Notes: generated by a model not told the origin, from the letters alone. DNA of 64,000 bases from Aminobacterium mobile DSM 12262 (GCF_000526395.1 NZ_JAFZ01000001.1:1178001-1242000), one strand, 5' to 3'; shown: positions 8,667-16,888, numbered from the stretch's first letter. Numbers and translations: made by a program.

Positions 8667-9755
8667 ATGCAGCTTGGACGTGATTTCATCCGTGCACTGA
8701 AACAGCTCACAGCAGAGCGTGGCCTGACACCGGAAGTGATCGCATCGAGTCTAGAAGCGGCACTAATCTCCGCATATAAAAAATATCAGGGTGGAAACCA
8801 AAACGTAGAAGTGCATATAGATTTAGAGAGTGGGAATGTTTCTATTTGTGAAGTGAAACTTGTTGTAGAGGATGTAAAACAGCCAGATATAGAGATTAGT
8901 CTTGATGATGTGCAGAAAATGGGCTACACGGATGTATTGATCAACGAGTACATTCGAATTGAAGTAAACCCTGAAGATTTTGGACGTATAGCAGCGCAAA
9001 CAGCACGTCAAGTTATTATACAGAAACTGAAAGATGCAGAGCGACAAATAATTTTTGAAGAATTTTCTGGTCGAGTGGGAGACTTGGTGAATGGGGTTAT
9101 TTTTAAAGCTGAAAACGATCAAGTTTTAGTGCGGCTTAATGATCGAACAGAGGCTATATTACCTAGGGAAGAACGAATTATTAGTGAAGCTTATGTCCCT
9201 GGAGAACGATTAAAATTTTACCTTCTTGATGTGCGTCAAACTACCCGAGGACCTCGAATAGTTGTATCCAGGACTCACCCGGGATTACTTCGGAAGCTGA
9301 TGGAACTTGAGGTTCCTGAAATTCAGGAAGGAATTATTGAAATAAAAGGGATTGTACGAGAAGCTGGGACAAGAGCAAAGGTAGCTGTTCAGACCTTGGA
9401 TAGTAATGTGGATCCAGTAGGCGCTTGCGTAGGGAATGGCGGGGCTAGAATCAAGTCTATTAGCCAGGAACTTTCGAATGAAAAAATTGATGTTATTATA
9501 TGGAGCAGTGATCCTTTAACTTTTATTCGTAATGCTTTATCTCCAGCCAAAATAGTCAAAATAGAGCCTGTTTTGGAGCAGGACAAGGCTGTGACTGTCT
9601 ATGCTCGCCCTGATCAGTTATCTCTTGCTATAGGTAAGGCTGGTCAGAATGTTCGACTAGCAGCAAGGCTAACAGGGTGGAAGATAGACATTAAAGCCTT
9701 GGAGCCAGATCGGATGCCAACGCTTCAAGACATTTTTCAGGACATTATAGATTAA
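8667..9755 (+). CDS. nusA: Transcription termination/antitermination protein NusA
   Basis: NusA binds RNA polymerase and RNA, promoting pausing, termination and antitermination. The 362-residue protein has an N-terminal polymerase-binding domain, an S1 domain (GDLVNGVIFKAENDQVLVRL) and two KH domains (VGACVGNGGARIKSI; LSLAIGKAGQNVRLAARLTGW). It ends after KH2, without the extra acidic repeats of the enterobacterial protein, as in most bacteria. The ATG at 8667 has gaggagg nine bases before it; the longer frame from 8583 overlaps rimP. NusA may control its own operon through the upstream leader hairpin. Confidence 0.95.
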   Translation: MQLGRDFIRALKQLTAERGLTPEVIASSLEAALISAYKKYQGGNQNVEVHIDLESGNVSICEVKLVVEDVKQPDIEISLDDVQKMGYTDVLINEYIRIEVNPEDFGRIAAQTARQVIIQKLKDAERQIIFEEFSGRVGDLVNGVIFKAENDQVLVRLNDRTEAILPREERIISEAYVPGERLKFYLLDVRQTTRGPRIVVSRTHPGLLRKLMELEVPEIQEGIIEIKGIVREAGTRAKVAVQTLDSNVDPVGACVGNGGARIKSISQELSNEKIDVIIWSSDPLTFIRNALSPAKIVKIEPVLEQDKAVTVYARPDQLSLAIGKAGQNVRLAARLTGWKIDIKALEPDRMPTLQDIFQDIID

Positions 9756-9769
9756 GAGGTGCCTTATTA

Positions 9770-10066
9770 GTGGTGCATATAAAGCGGAAGCGGCCACGAA
9801 CATGCGTCGGTTGTCACAGAGAAAGTCCTAAAAAGGATCTTATACGGGTTGTTCGTACGCCTGACGGCTCAATAGCTATAGATCCTACAGGTAAGATGTC
9901 TGGGCGAGGCGCATATGTTTGCCTGAACAGAGAGTGTATTGAGGAGACCAAAAAAAGGAAAGCTCTTTCGAAAGTATTTAAATGCAACGTGGATGAGAGA
10001 GTGTATATAGAGCTACTATCCCTTCTTGAACAAAAGGAGAAGGGGGGCGATTCCTTAATTGAGTAA
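9770..10066 (+). CDS. ylxR: YlxR/RnpM family RNA-binding protein
   Basis: A basic 98-residue protein of the YlxR (DUF448) family, always found between nusA and infB. It shows the CVGCH-type motif (PRTCVGCHRESPKKDLIRVV), the GRGAYVC signature and a C-terminal helix. In Bacillus a homologue modulates RNase P, the basis for the name RnpM; that role is not shown here. The start is GTG at 9770 or the next GTG codon. The stop overlaps the ylxQ start by eight bases. Confidence 0.92.
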   Translation: MVHIKRKRPRTCVGCHRESPKKDLIRVVRTPDGSIAIDPTGKMSGRGAYVCLNRECIEETKKRKALSKVFKCNVDERVYIELLSLLEQKEKGGDSLIE

Positions 10067-10388
10067 GGATCTTTTATTTACCTATTTAGGCTTGGCACGT
10101 CGTTCGGGGCAACTTCTTGTTGGGCAGGACCAGATAAAAAAAGCTTTTATAAAAAACGAGGGGTTAGTTGTTCTTCTCTCTGAGGATGCTTCTGAAAGCA
10201 CTAGACGTAAATTTCTTGGATATGAAGAGCGGAAACAATGCAAAATAGAAACAATCCCCCTCACGGGAGAGGAATTATCGAAAGCTATCGGAACCACAAA
10301 TACACAAATTGTGGCTTTGCCGTCACGCAGTGGCTTTGCTGTGAAAATACAAGCCATGCTAGCGGAAGGGGGAAATATATTTGAGTAA
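10059..10388 (+). CDS. ylxQ: YlxQ-like L7Ae/L30e family protein
   Basis: A 109-residue protein with the L7Ae/L30e RNA-binding fold: YLGLARRSGQLLVGQDQIKKA at the N-terminus (only part of the helix-strand core), then VVLLSEDASEST. Such proteins are encoded between ylxR and infB in many bacteria and may bind kink-turn RNA; the ligand is unknown. It begins with TTG at 10059, inside the end of ylxR, and its own end overlaps the infB start, so the three genes are translationally coupled. Confidence 0.88.
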   Translation: MSKDLLFTYLGLARRSGQLLVGQDQIKKAFIKNEGLVVLLSEDASESTRRKFLGYEERKQCKIETIPLTGEELSKAIGTTNTQIVALPSRSGFAVKIQAMLAEGGNIFE

Positions 10389-12363
10389 AATAAGAGTTTA
10401 TGAACTAGCCAAGATGTTAGGAAAAAGTAATAAAGATTTATTGAGCATGTTGGAAGATCTTGGTGTTGAAGTTAAAACTCATATGAGTTCTATCGATACG
10501 GAAGTAGCCCAGCTCATTGAAGAAACTGTTAAAAGCGAGGAGGGCAAACATACACCTCAAATGCAGAAAGAGGAAACAATGGTGAAGGAAAAACAATGCG
10601 TACGTGTTCGTAAGACTGCCACGGTGAAAGAAGTAGCCAGACTTATTGATGTCCCTGTGGCAGAAACAGTTAAAACTCTTGTTGATGCTGAAATTATGGC
10701 TCCAGCAGGGACTAGCATTGATGAAGCTATTCTTCTCGCGCTAGGCGAAGCCTATAACATAGAGTTTCAGTTTGAAGAAGAGGGATCTGCACCAAAGGAA
10801 GAGGGAAAAACTCTTTCTGCGGGAAGGCCCGTATTTCATGGAGACCACATGGAACCAAGATCTCCGATCGTAACAGTAATGGGACATGTTGATCATGGGA
10901 AAACAACACTTTTGGATTATATTAGAAAAACTAATATATCTGCCAGAGAAGCAGGTGGAATTACCCAGCACATAGGAGCTTCCACTGTTGATCATGAAGG
11001 GAAAAAGATAATTTTCCTCGACACACCAGGACACGAGGCTTTCACTGCAATGAGGGCAAGAGGAGCACAGGCTACTGATGTCGCTATTCTTGTAGTTGCA
11101 GCGGATGACGGGCTCATGCCTCAAACTCGGGAAGCTATTAACCATGCGAAAGCAGCCGGAGTACCTATTGTTGTAGCTGTAAATAAGATAGACAAACCTG
11201 CTGCTCGTCCCGACAGGGTCAGACAACAACTATCAGATATTGGCCTTGTTCCCGAAGAGTGGGGTGGCGATACCATAATGGTAGATGTATCTGCAAAAAC
11301 AGGGCAAGGAATTCCCCAACTTTTGGAGATGGTCCTCCTCGTCGCAGAAATGGAAGAATTAAAGGCTGATCCGACTGTTACCCCAGAAGGAATTGTTATT
11401 GAAGCAAAACTTGATAAAGGAAAGGGGCCTGTGGCTACTGTTATCGTCCAGCAAGGGACCTTACACCGTGGAGACATTATTCTCCTTGATTCTACATGGG
11501 GAAAGATCAGAGCCATGCTTGATTCCAGAGGGCGTCAGGTGTCAAAAGCTGGTCCCAGCACACCTGTGGAAGTTCTAGGCCTAACGTCCGTGCCTCAACC
11601 TGGTGAACGTTTCATTTTGGTAGAAAATGAGCGAGAAGCTAGAGACAAAACTGCAAAATGGGAACAAATCAAACGAGAGGCTGAAACCGTAACTTCCAAG
11701 AGAATGACTCTGGAGGAGCTCTACTCTCAAATGAAAGAGGGAGAAATTCCTCAGCTGAATCTCTTGGTAAAATGCGATGTTCAAGGCACATGTGAAGCTT
11801 TATGTGCCGCTCTTGAAAAAATGGGAACATCTGAAGTAGGTATTAATATAATCCATCGTGGAGTAGGTCGCATTGCAGAATCTGATATTATGTTAGCCTC
11901 CGCCTCTAATGCTGTTATTATCGGCTTTAATGTTCGGCCAGACAAAAATGCTCAAAAGATAGCGGAAGTTGAAGGTATACAGATTCGACTCTATGACGTT
12001 ATCTATGACGTTATCGATGACGTAAAAGTCGCTCTTGAAGGTATGTTAACTCCCACTATTCGAGAAGAACCCTTAGGACAGGCAGAAATCCGTCAGGTTT
12101 TCAAGGTTCCTAAAGCTGGTAAGATTGCTGGTTGTTATGTAACGGAAGGCACCATTAAGCGGAGTGCGCGGGCTAGAGTGATCCGAGATGGAGTTGTTGT
12201 ATGGACAGGCAGTTTATCAAATCTGAAGCGATTTAAAGATGAAGCTCGAGAAGTAAACGCAGGGTATGAGTGTGGCATTAATTTTGCTGGCTTCCAAGAT
12301 TTTAGAGAAGGAGATGTAATAGAAGCCTTTGAACTTATAGAGGAGCGACGCCATCTCGATTAG
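10381..12363 (+). CDS. infB: Translation initiation factor IF-2
   Basis: GTPase that brings initiator tRNA to the 30S subunit and promotes subunit joining. At 660 residues it is on the short side for the family, with a reduced N-terminal linker. It shows two N-terminal IF2 winged domains ([20 protein letters not shown] and a second near residue 80), G1 [10 protein letters not shown]3 DTPGHEAF and G4 NKID, then domains II-IV. The start is TTG at 10381, overlapping ylxQ by eight bases. A short tandem repeat encodes [11 protein letters not shown] near the C-terminal third. Confidence 0.96.
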   Translation: MSKIRVYELAKMLGKSNKDLLSMLEDLGVEVKTHMSSIDTEVAQLIEETVKSEEGKHTPQMQKEETMVKEKQCVRVRKTATVKEVARLIDVPVAETVKTLVDAEIMAPAGTSIDEAILLALGEAYNIEFQFEEEGSAPKEEGKTLSAGRPVFHGDHMEPRSPIVTVMGHVDHGKTTLLDYIRKTNISAREAGGITQHIGASTVDHEGKKIIFLDTPGHEAFTAMRARGAQATDVAILVVAADDGLMPQTREAINHAKAAGVPIVVAVNKIDKPAARPDRVRQQLSDIGLVPEEWGGDTIMVDVSAKTGQGIPQLLEMVLLVAEMEELKADPTVTPEGIVIEAKLDKGKGPVATVIVQQGTLHRGDIILLDSTWGKIRAMLDSRGRQVSKAGPSTPVEVLGLTSVPQPGERFILVENEREARDKTAKWEQIKREAETVTSKRMTLEELYSQMKEGEIPQLNLLVKCDVQGTCEALCAALEKMGTSEVGINIIHRGVGRIAESDIMLASASNAVIIGFNVRPDKNAQKIAEVEGIQIRLYDVIYDVIDDVKVALEGMLTPTIREEPLGQAEIRQVFKVPKAGKIAGCYVTEGTIKRSARARVIRDGVVVWTGSLSNLKRFKDEAREVNAGYECGINFAGFQDFREGDVIEAFELIEERRHLD

Positions 12364-12365
12364 GG

Positions 12366-12731
12366 ATGGCACAATCCTTTTACTTTGATATGAAACAGAA
12401 TGAGTTATACCCCTATGTAGGGGTGTTCCAGGTAGAAATAGACATACCTGGGTGTCGAAGCATAAAAGAACGGCGGCAAGTAGTTCGGTCGTTAATAGAT
12501 AGGATTCGCCGACGATGGAATGTATCCGTTGTCGATATAGGTCCTGAAGGTCGATGGGATCAAGCTTTTTTAGCCTTTTCTCTTGTAGGAACTACATATA
12601 CTATGTGTGAAGAACGCATAGATGCAATTTGGAATTTTCTACAAAAAGAAGAGGATATGTCGACTTTCGTAATTGTTCATTATTGGCAAGAGGTCGATAA
12701 GTATGACGAATTACCGAATGCAGAGAATTAA
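12366..12731 (+). CDS. DUF503 (YlxP-like) protein
   Basis: A 121-residue protein of the DUF503/YlxP family, which sits between infB and rbfA in many bacteria. The conserved core is VGVFQVEIDIPGCRSIKERR followed by VVRSLIDRIRRRWNVSVVDI. Function is not established; its position among ribosome-assembly genes suggests a related role. It carries an N-terminal extension of about 15 residues compared with the usual start, so a later start near residue 9 or 10 is possible. Its 3' end overlaps rbfA by 29 bases. Confidence 0.82.
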   Translation: MAQSFYFDMKQNELYPYVGVFQVEIDIPGCRSIKERRQVVRSLIDRIRRRWNVSVVDIGPEGRWDQAFLAFSLVGTTYTMCEERIDAIWNFLQKEEDMSTFVIVHYWQEVDKYDELPNAEN

Positions 12732-13089
12732 CAAACAACTCCAGCGAGAGATAAGCATGCTTCTGGAGTATAAAATTAAAAATGAAACAGCTAAAGAAGC
12801 TATCATAACCGAGGTCGAATGTTCTAAAGATCTCGAATTTGCAGTAGTTTATTTTATTACTCTTGAGCCGAAACAGCGTAAGGTAGTATTTAAGGCTCTA
12901 GAGAGTATAGCAGGTCCCTTGCGCAGCATGTTGGGGAAGAAGTTACGTCTTCGGAAAATTCCTGAAATTCGCTTCACTATTGATCCTTCTGTAGATTATG
13001 GACGGCGGATTGATGCTCTTTTGGACAGTTTAAAAGAAGAGACTAATCCTTCTTCTGACACTAACGGAGTGAATAAACGTGAGGAGTAA
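12703..13089 (+). CDS. rbfA: Ribosome-binding factor A
   Basis: RbfA binds the 30S subunit and helps mature the 5' end of 16S rRNA. This 128-residue protein starts MTNYRMQRINKQLQREISML, has the KH-like core and the C-terminal SVDYGRRIDALLD motif that is typical. The ATG at 12703 has gaggt upstream and lies inside the end of the DUF503 gene; a longer frame from 12673 is possible but does not fit the family. The stop overlaps nrnA by 11 bases. Confidence 0.93.
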   Translation: MTNYRMQRINKQLQREISMLLEYKIKNETAKEAIITEVECSKDLEFAVVYFITLEPKQRKVVFKALESIAGPLRSMLGKKLRLRKIPEIRFTIDPSVDYGRRIDALLDSLKEETNPSSDTNGVNKREE

Positions 13090-14062
13090 TATAAGCCTTG
13101 GGGATTTATATTCCATTTTAAATGCATCATCCTCTTGGGTGATACTAACCCACCAAAAGCCAGACGGCGATGCTCTCGGTTCAGCGTCGGCTCTTGTAGT
13201 TCATGGAAAAGAGAGGGGGAAACGTGTTATTTGGGGAGGTCCTGATCCTCTGCCTGATACGTATGCGTTTCTCCCTTTTGGGGACGAATACCAGGTTTTT
13301 GATAATCATTTGCCGCCAGTGGAAGGAAAAACTTCCATCATATTTTTAGACACGAGCAACATAGAACGATCTGTATCTAATATCCAGGAACTGCAAAATA
13401 TGTGTACTTTCATAAATATAGATCACCACGGTGATAATACTTTATTTGGTGACTACTATTACGTAGATGAAACATCTTCTTCCCTTGGAGAAATTTTATG
13501 GAGCCTTTTCTTAATCTCTTCGACAGGATATAGTTTCCAATCAGCTCTAGGGCTTTATACCGCTATCGTTACAGATAGTGGAAATTTTTCTTTTTCATCC
13601 ACGTCTCCCCGTACTCATGAGGCAGCGGCAGATCTTATCAGGAGAGGTGTTCCCCCCGCAGAAATGAGTCAAAAGATATTTTATAATCAACCTCTGCAAA
13701 GCCTTCATTTATGGGGAAGAGTTTTCGAAAGAACGTGTTTATTTGGAAATGTAAGAAAAGCCTGCCTTTCTTGGATAACTCTTGAAGATTTTTCATGCCT
13801 CAACTCCGACCCAGCCGATACTGAAGGCTTGGTCAACGAGCTACTTAAGGTAAAAGACGTGGTTTTTGCAGTACTTCTTGTGGAAGAAAAAGATCGAATT
13901 CGAATAAGCCTTCGTTCCCGTGGAGAAATTTCTGCGCAAAAAATAGCTCATCGCTTTGGCGGAGGAGGGCATAAACAAGCCGCTGGTTGTCAACTTTCCC
14001 TTTCGCTGGAAGAGGCCAAAAAACATATCATCCGTGTTATTACGGAGGATATGGATGGTTAG
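13079..14062 (+). CDS. nrnA: DHH/DHHA1 phosphoesterase, NrnA type
   Basis: Probable oligoribonuclease/pAp phosphatase that degrades nanoRNA. The 327-residue protein has the DHH family motifs: HQKPDGDALGSA (motif I), a metal-site aspartate in FLDTSN, the DHH motif in INIDHHGDN, and the C-terminal DHHA1 glycine-rich RFGGGGHKQAAGC. The GTG start at 13079 overlaps rbfA. In Firmicutes and related lineages nrnA lies in exactly this place between rbfA and truB, which supports the NrnA assignment over other DHH enzymes. Confidence 0.9.
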   Translation: MRSNISLGDLYSILNASSSWVILTHQKPDGDALGSASALVVHGKERGKRVIWGGPDPLPDTYAFLPFGDEYQVFDNHLPPVEGKTSIIFLDTSNIERSVSNIQELQNMCTFINIDHHGDNTLFGDYYYVDETSSSLGEILWSLFLISSTGYSFQSALGLYTAIVTDSGNFSFSSTSPRTHEAAADLIRRGVPPAEMSQKIFYNQPLQSLHLWGRVFERTCLFGNVRKACLSWITLEDFSCLNSDPADTEGLVNELLKVKDVVFAVLLVEEKDRIRISLRSRGEISAQKIAHRFGGGGHKQAAGCQLSLSLEEAKKHIIRVITEDMDG

Positions 14063-14966
14063 TTCGATTTTGCTATTGAATAAACCTACGGGAATCCGAA
14101 GTGCTTCTTGCGTTCACCTCCTTCGAACTAAGTTCCCTAAAAGGGTAAAGGTCGGACATGGTGGAACTCTAGACTCTACGGCTTCTGGCCTTCTCGTTAT
14201 TTTGTTGGGAAATGCCACTCGTCTCTCCGATTATGTCATGATGCTGCCTAAAGAGTATAAAGTGACCTTAAAATTGGGGGTATCTACATCAACTCTTGAT
14301 TATTCAGGAGAAATAGTGAGTCAATCCTTTTTCTCTCACATAACTTCCGAAAAAATAGATGCCATATTACCTGCTTTTCAAGGAATGCGAATGCAACTGC
14401 CTCCCACAGTTTCTGCCATTAAAATTCAAGGGAAAAGAGCTTCTGATCTCAAACGTGGTGGGTGCTCGCCAATCCTAGCCCCTCGTCCAGTTACCGTCTC
14501 CTTTATTCGGCGTATATCGAATATATCGAAAGAAGGGGAAATCTCTCTGTTTGTTCGGTGTCATAAAGGTACGTATATTCGGAGTATCGTGCGAGATCTC
14601 GGAGAAAAACTGGGATGTGGAGCCACAGTTACGGAGCTGATACGACTTTCTACAGGAACCATGAAGTTAGAAAGCGCTCTTTCTTACCAGGAAGCAGAAC
14701 AATATAATTGGGAGGAAGTCTTGAACAAGACCTTATCTCTTCAAGACTTTGCTGCACACTTCACTATTTATGAAGCAAATACGATACAAGAAGAAAATAT
14801 AAAAAATGGGTTAAAAATAAGAATTAAGGAGATGCTTCCTATCTCGAGAGGTCCTGTCCCAACGAACATTGCTATATGTGTCCTAGGGAAAAAACTTTTT
14901 TCCCTAGGAACTTTAGAATTAATTGAAACTAACACTTTCTTTCGTCCTCGGACAAATATTTTTTAG
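14055..14966 (+). CDS. truB: tRNA pseudouridine(55) synthase TruB
   Basis: Makes pseudouridine 55 in the T loop of tRNAs. The protein has 303 residues, with LLLNKPTGIRS at the start and the catalytic aspartate in GHGGTLDSTASGLL; most TruB proteins have proline where this one has serine after the aspartate. KLGVSTSTLDYSGE and CHKGTYIRSIVRDLGEKLG are further signatures. The ATG at 14055 lies inside the end of nrnA; the frame extends upstream but within nrnA. A 29-base near-perfect palindrome lies in the 3' part (14881-14909). Confidence 0.93.
   Translation: MVSSILLLNKPTGIRSASCVHLLRTKFPKRVKVGHGGTLDSTASGLLVILLGNATRLSDYVMMLPKEYKVTLKLGVSTSTLDYSGEIVSQSFFSHITSEKIDAILPAFQGMRMQLPPTVSAIKIQGKRASDLKRGGCSPILAPRPVTVSFIRRISNISKEGEISLFVRCHKGTYIRSIVRDLGEKLGCGATVTELIRLSTGTMKLESALSYQEAEQYNWEEVLNKTLSLQDFAAHFTIYEANTIQEENIKNGLKIRIKEMLPISRGPVPTNIAICVLGKKLFSLGTLELIETNTFFRPRTNIF
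14881..14909 (+). other. Perfect palindrome within the 3' end of truB
   Basis: TCCTAGGGAAAAAA (14881-14894) is the exact complement of TTTTTTCCCTAGGA (14896-14909), with one base between. As RNA this would form a 10-bp or longer stem ending in A/U pairs, 57 bases before the truB stop and about 70 bases before ribF. It encodes VLGKKLFSLG. It may act as an internal hairpin limiting ribF expression. Confidence 0.55.
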
Positions 14967-14978
14967 AGGGATAATTTG

Positions 14979-15908
14979 ATGATCCAAGTAATAGGAGCTT
15001 TTGACGGTTTTCATAAAGGGCATCAATTACTTCTTAAAGAAGCGGCGCGTCTGTCAAGAGAACAAAATGACCAATGGGGCGTAGTTACATTCTCTCCTCA
15101 TCCTCAGTTTATTTTTAATCCCAGACGGCTTTTCTTGCTGTTTTCAGAAGAAGAGAAAAAAATCATAGTATCGGCACTCGATATTCCTCACATTCTGTGG
15201 GTTCCATTTGATGAGCGTTTTGCTTCCTTATCCCCTTTTGAGTTTCTTGATTTTCTTGAAAGCAAAGTCCACTTAACAGGCATTGTTGTAGGCGAAAATT
15301 TCCGTTTTGGTGCAGGAAGAAAGGGCAATATTTCACTTCTTAGAGAGTATTGCCATAATAATAGACTTTTTTTCTCTCCCGTACCTACTCTTGAAATAGA
15401 TGGCTTAGCAGTAAGTAGTACAGTCGTTAGGGGGGAAGTGCTATCTGGTCGTATGCAGATGGCAAAATATCTTCTAGGATATCCGTTTTTTATGTATCAG
15501 GAGATTATTCCAGGTCATCGCCGAGGTCGAGAACTCGGTTTCCCCACAGCGAACATGAATGTTCCCTCACACAAAATAATTCCTCCTTCCGGAGTCTATG
15601 CTGCTACGGTTATCGTGGATGGGAAATGTTATCCAGGGGCCCTAAATATTGGTTCAAATCCCACATTTCCAGACGTAAAAAGCCTCCGCATAGAAGTTCA
15701 TATCGCAGGCTTTTATGGAGATCTTTATTATAAAAAAATTCTGGTATTTGTAGAAGAATATTTACGGGGTGAGCGACGTTTCCCTAATCGCCAAGCTTTA
15801 TCAACCCAACTAGCTTCCGATACGGAACTTTCAGTAAAGCTCTTTGAGAAAAATTTTGCAAAAGAGCACGATCTATACCTACATTTTGCAAAATACTGCC
15901 GCTCATAG
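14979..15908 (+). CDS. ribF: Bifunctional riboflavin kinase / FAD synthetase
   Basis: Converts riboflavin to FMN and then FAD. The 309-residue protein has the N-terminal adenylyltransferase (GAFDGFHKGHQ, the HxGH-type site, and VVGENFRFGAGRKGN) and the C-terminal flavokinase domain (PGHRRGRELGFPTANM and the substrate segment ALNIGSNPTF). A TTG immediately precedes the ATG at 14979. It ends the operon; truB-ribF adjacency is common. About 50 bases after its stop comes the promoter and 5' half of a tRNA split by the integrated element. Confidence 0.94.
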   Translation: MIQVIGAFDGFHKGHQLLLKEAARLSREQNDQWGVVTFSPHPQFIFNPRRLFLLFSEEEKKIIVSALDIPHILWVPFDERFASLSPFEFLDFLESKVHLTGIVVGENFRFGAGRKGNISLLREYCHNNRLFFSPVPTLEIDGLAVSSTVVRGEVLSGRMQMAKYLLGYPFFMYQEIIPGHRRGRELGFPTANMNVPSHKIIPPSGVYAATVIVDGKCYPGALNIGSNPTFPDVKSLRIEVHIAGFYGDLYYKKILVFVEEYLRGERRFPNRQALSTQLASDTELSVKLFEKNFAKEHDLYLHFAKYCRS

Positions 15909-15914
15909 TGATAG

Positions 15915-15943
15915 TTGCACTCTTCCCAGCCTCGTGATAACAT
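15915..15943 (+). promoter_or_regulatory. Original promoter of tRNA-Arg(CCT), now cut off from its gene
   Basis: TTGCAC (15915-15920), a 17-base spacer and TAACAT (15938-15943), followed by the discriminator AATCGCCGT. The -35 lies outside the 74-bp repeat and the -10 inside it. The same discriminator follows the tRNA-Ala promoter at 31364-31392. It now reads into a half-tRNA and a terminator. Confidence 0.6.
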
Positions 15944-16005
15944 AATCGCCGTCCCGAGCGGGCCTGTAGCTCAGTGGATAGAGCGACGGCCTCCTAAGCC
16001 GTAGG
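15932..16005 (+). repeat. Left 74-bp direct repeat (attL) of the integrated element
   Basis: Identical to 22926-22999, offset 6994. It spans the -10 region and 5' leader of tRNA-Arg(CCT) and the tRNA sequence through the anticodon arm, ending in the variable loop. Outside the repeat the two copies diverge at once. This is the signature of site-specific integration in a tRNA gene. Confidence 0.9.
15960..16005 (+). pseudogene. 5' half of tRNA-Arg(CCT) left by the insertion
   Basis: The first 46 bases of tRNA-Arg(CCT): acceptor 5' strand, D arm and complete anticodon arm with anticodon CCT. After 16005 the sequence turns into element DNA, so T arm and acceptor 3' strand are missing. The promoter upstream appears intact. 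Confidence 0.9.
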
Positions 16006-16019
16006 GAAATAGAATGTAT

Positions 16020-16055
16020 CGGGAATCCAGTCATACCAAGGGTTCCCGTTTTTTT
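16020..16055 (+). terminator. Terminator just after the half-tRNA
   Basis: A 9-bp stem, CGGGAATCC (16020-16028) with GGGTTCCCG (16040-16048) including one T-G pair, loop of 11 bases, then seven T residues. It lies within the element and would end transcripts started at the abandoned tRNA promoter after about 105 bases. Confidence 0.75.
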
Positions 16056-16114
16056 ATGCCTTTTTGGAGCGTCGGTCTTCTGACATTTTTAAGGTTCGTT
16101 TTTCCTCTTTAATA

Positions 16115-16144
16115 ATTATAGCATGTCCTTGCAGAAAATGTAAG
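16115..16144 (-). promoter_or_regulatory. Leftward promoter near the left element end
   Basis: On the minus strand: CTTACA (16139-16144), 18-base spacer, TATAAT (16115-16120) preceded by TGc, an extended -10. It points at the half-tRNA and would give an antisense transcript. Only a ten-codon frame follows. Confidence 0.5.
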
Positions 16145-16297
16145 GATTGTGTCGAGTTTAGGACAATATCTTTGAATGGGTTGGAGGAACATCTTTTACC
16201 CCATTCAGAAACAGCCCTAAAAAGAGATTAAAGTAGAAAAACACTACAGATAGGCTCATATCGTGATAAATGACGCTATATAGGTGCTTTTTGCAAT

Positions 16298-16326
16298 TTG
16301 AGGGGTCAGAAGAAATGTTATATAAT
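16298..16326 (+). promoter_or_regulatory. Rightward promoter in the element
   Basis: TTGAGG (16298-16303), 17-base spacer, TATAAT (16321-16326). It is followed by the short palindrome-like TATCTTAGATA, possibly an operator. Without read-through its transcript would end at the terminators at 16560-16629, before the XRE gene. Confidence 0.65.
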
Positions 16327-16559
16327 CTATCTTAGATAACTCCGAACCTTGACCGATAGCGGCTTTCTTGCGTGGATGAGCAGAAAAACGCAAGCAACCA
16401 CGGACATTTTTTCTTCCATTCAAACAGCTTGAGGAGCGAGCCCAAGAATGGCGACGACCTCTTGTGAGAGCTTGACCGTGATTGGATTACTGATTAGTAA
16501 CGGCAACTCCATCCTCATTTTACGCAATAACTGTATAAAAAAATAATAGAATATCCACA

Positions 16560-16591
16560 AGCGTGAGCAGGCAACAGGCTCATGCTTTTTT
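16560..16591 (+). terminator. First of two tandem terminators
   Basis: Stem AGCGTGAGC (16560-16568) with GCTCATGCT (16578-16586), nine pairs including one G-T, followed by T residues to 16591. It ends the leader transcript from the promoter at 16298. Confidence 0.7.
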
Positions 16592-16595
16592 GTGC

Positions 16596-16629
16596 ATGGA
16601 CGGGAATATTTTCCCCGTCCATTTTTTTG
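16596..16629 (+). terminator. Second tandem terminator upstream of the XRE gene
   Basis: Perfect 9-bp stem ATGGACGGG (16596-16604) with CCCGTCCAT (16614-16622), then a run of T residues. With the first hairpin it insulates the XRE gene and the replication operon from upstream transcription, or forms an antitermination-controlled switch. Confidence 0.8.
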
Positions 16630-16649
16630 TAAAAAAAGTGTTTTACAAA
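16626..16649. promoter_or_regulatory. Inverted repeat before the XRE gene, candidate operator
   Basis: TTTGTAAAA (16626-16634) and TTTTACAAA (16641-16649) form a perfect 9-bp inverted repeat with a six-base centre, 29 bases before the GTG of the XRE gene. A weak promoter (TTGTAA at 16627, TATTTA at 16650, spacer 17) would overlap it. This fits autoregulation by the downstream repressor, but is inferred. Confidence 0.45.
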
Positions 16650-16677
16650 TATTTAAAAAAAAGAAGGAGGTACAATC

Positions 16678-16888
16678 GTGAAAAAAACAAAACTTCGCTC
16701 CTTGCGTGAAAGGGCTGGGATTTCGCAATACAAACTAAGCTTCGATGTAAAAATCCCGTCCTGCTGTCTTTCTCAAATGGAAAATGCCTGTTTTCCCGAA
16801 ATATAAAAAAGCTTTAGCGGCATTTTTCAACGTGGAGCCGGAAAGCCTCGTGGACGACCAAGGAATGGCGGCGGTTGTTGATGAATAG
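16678..16888 (+). pseudogene. XRE family regulator interrupted by one frameshift
   Basis: GTG at 16678 has a strong ribosome site (aaggagg). The first 42 codons give a helix-turn-helix typical of Cro/CI proteins (KLRSLRERAGISQYKLSF and LSQMENACF) and stop at 16804. Reading on in the next frame from the TTTTCCCG run gives the expected end of the domain (PKYKKALAAFFNVEPESLVD) to a stop at 16886. Removing one base would restore a protein of about 69 residues. It may be a real mutation, a sequencing error, or a +1 frameshift at CCC-G. Confidence 0.65.

Larger units (their letters stand above)
16056..16559. other. Non-coding left part of the element
   Basis: I see no convincing gene here. It contains a leftward promoter (16115-16144), a rightward promoter (16298-16326) and one copy of the 9-mer TCCATTCAA (16415-16423). 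A leftward 32-residue frame (16420-16518) lacks a ribosome site and may be decayed coding sequence. The stretch from 16327 to the tandem terminators could be a non-coding RNA. Confidence 0.5.

Noticed and set aside
11992-12021. Tandem 12-base repeat in infB
   Set aside because: Encodes YDVIYDVID, close to a conserved IF-2 segment, so it is adequately explained by the protein.
16420-16728. 102-codon leftward frame in the element
   Set aside because: It runs through two terminators and antisense to the XRE gene; only its last 32 residues look protein-like, and they lack a ribosome site.
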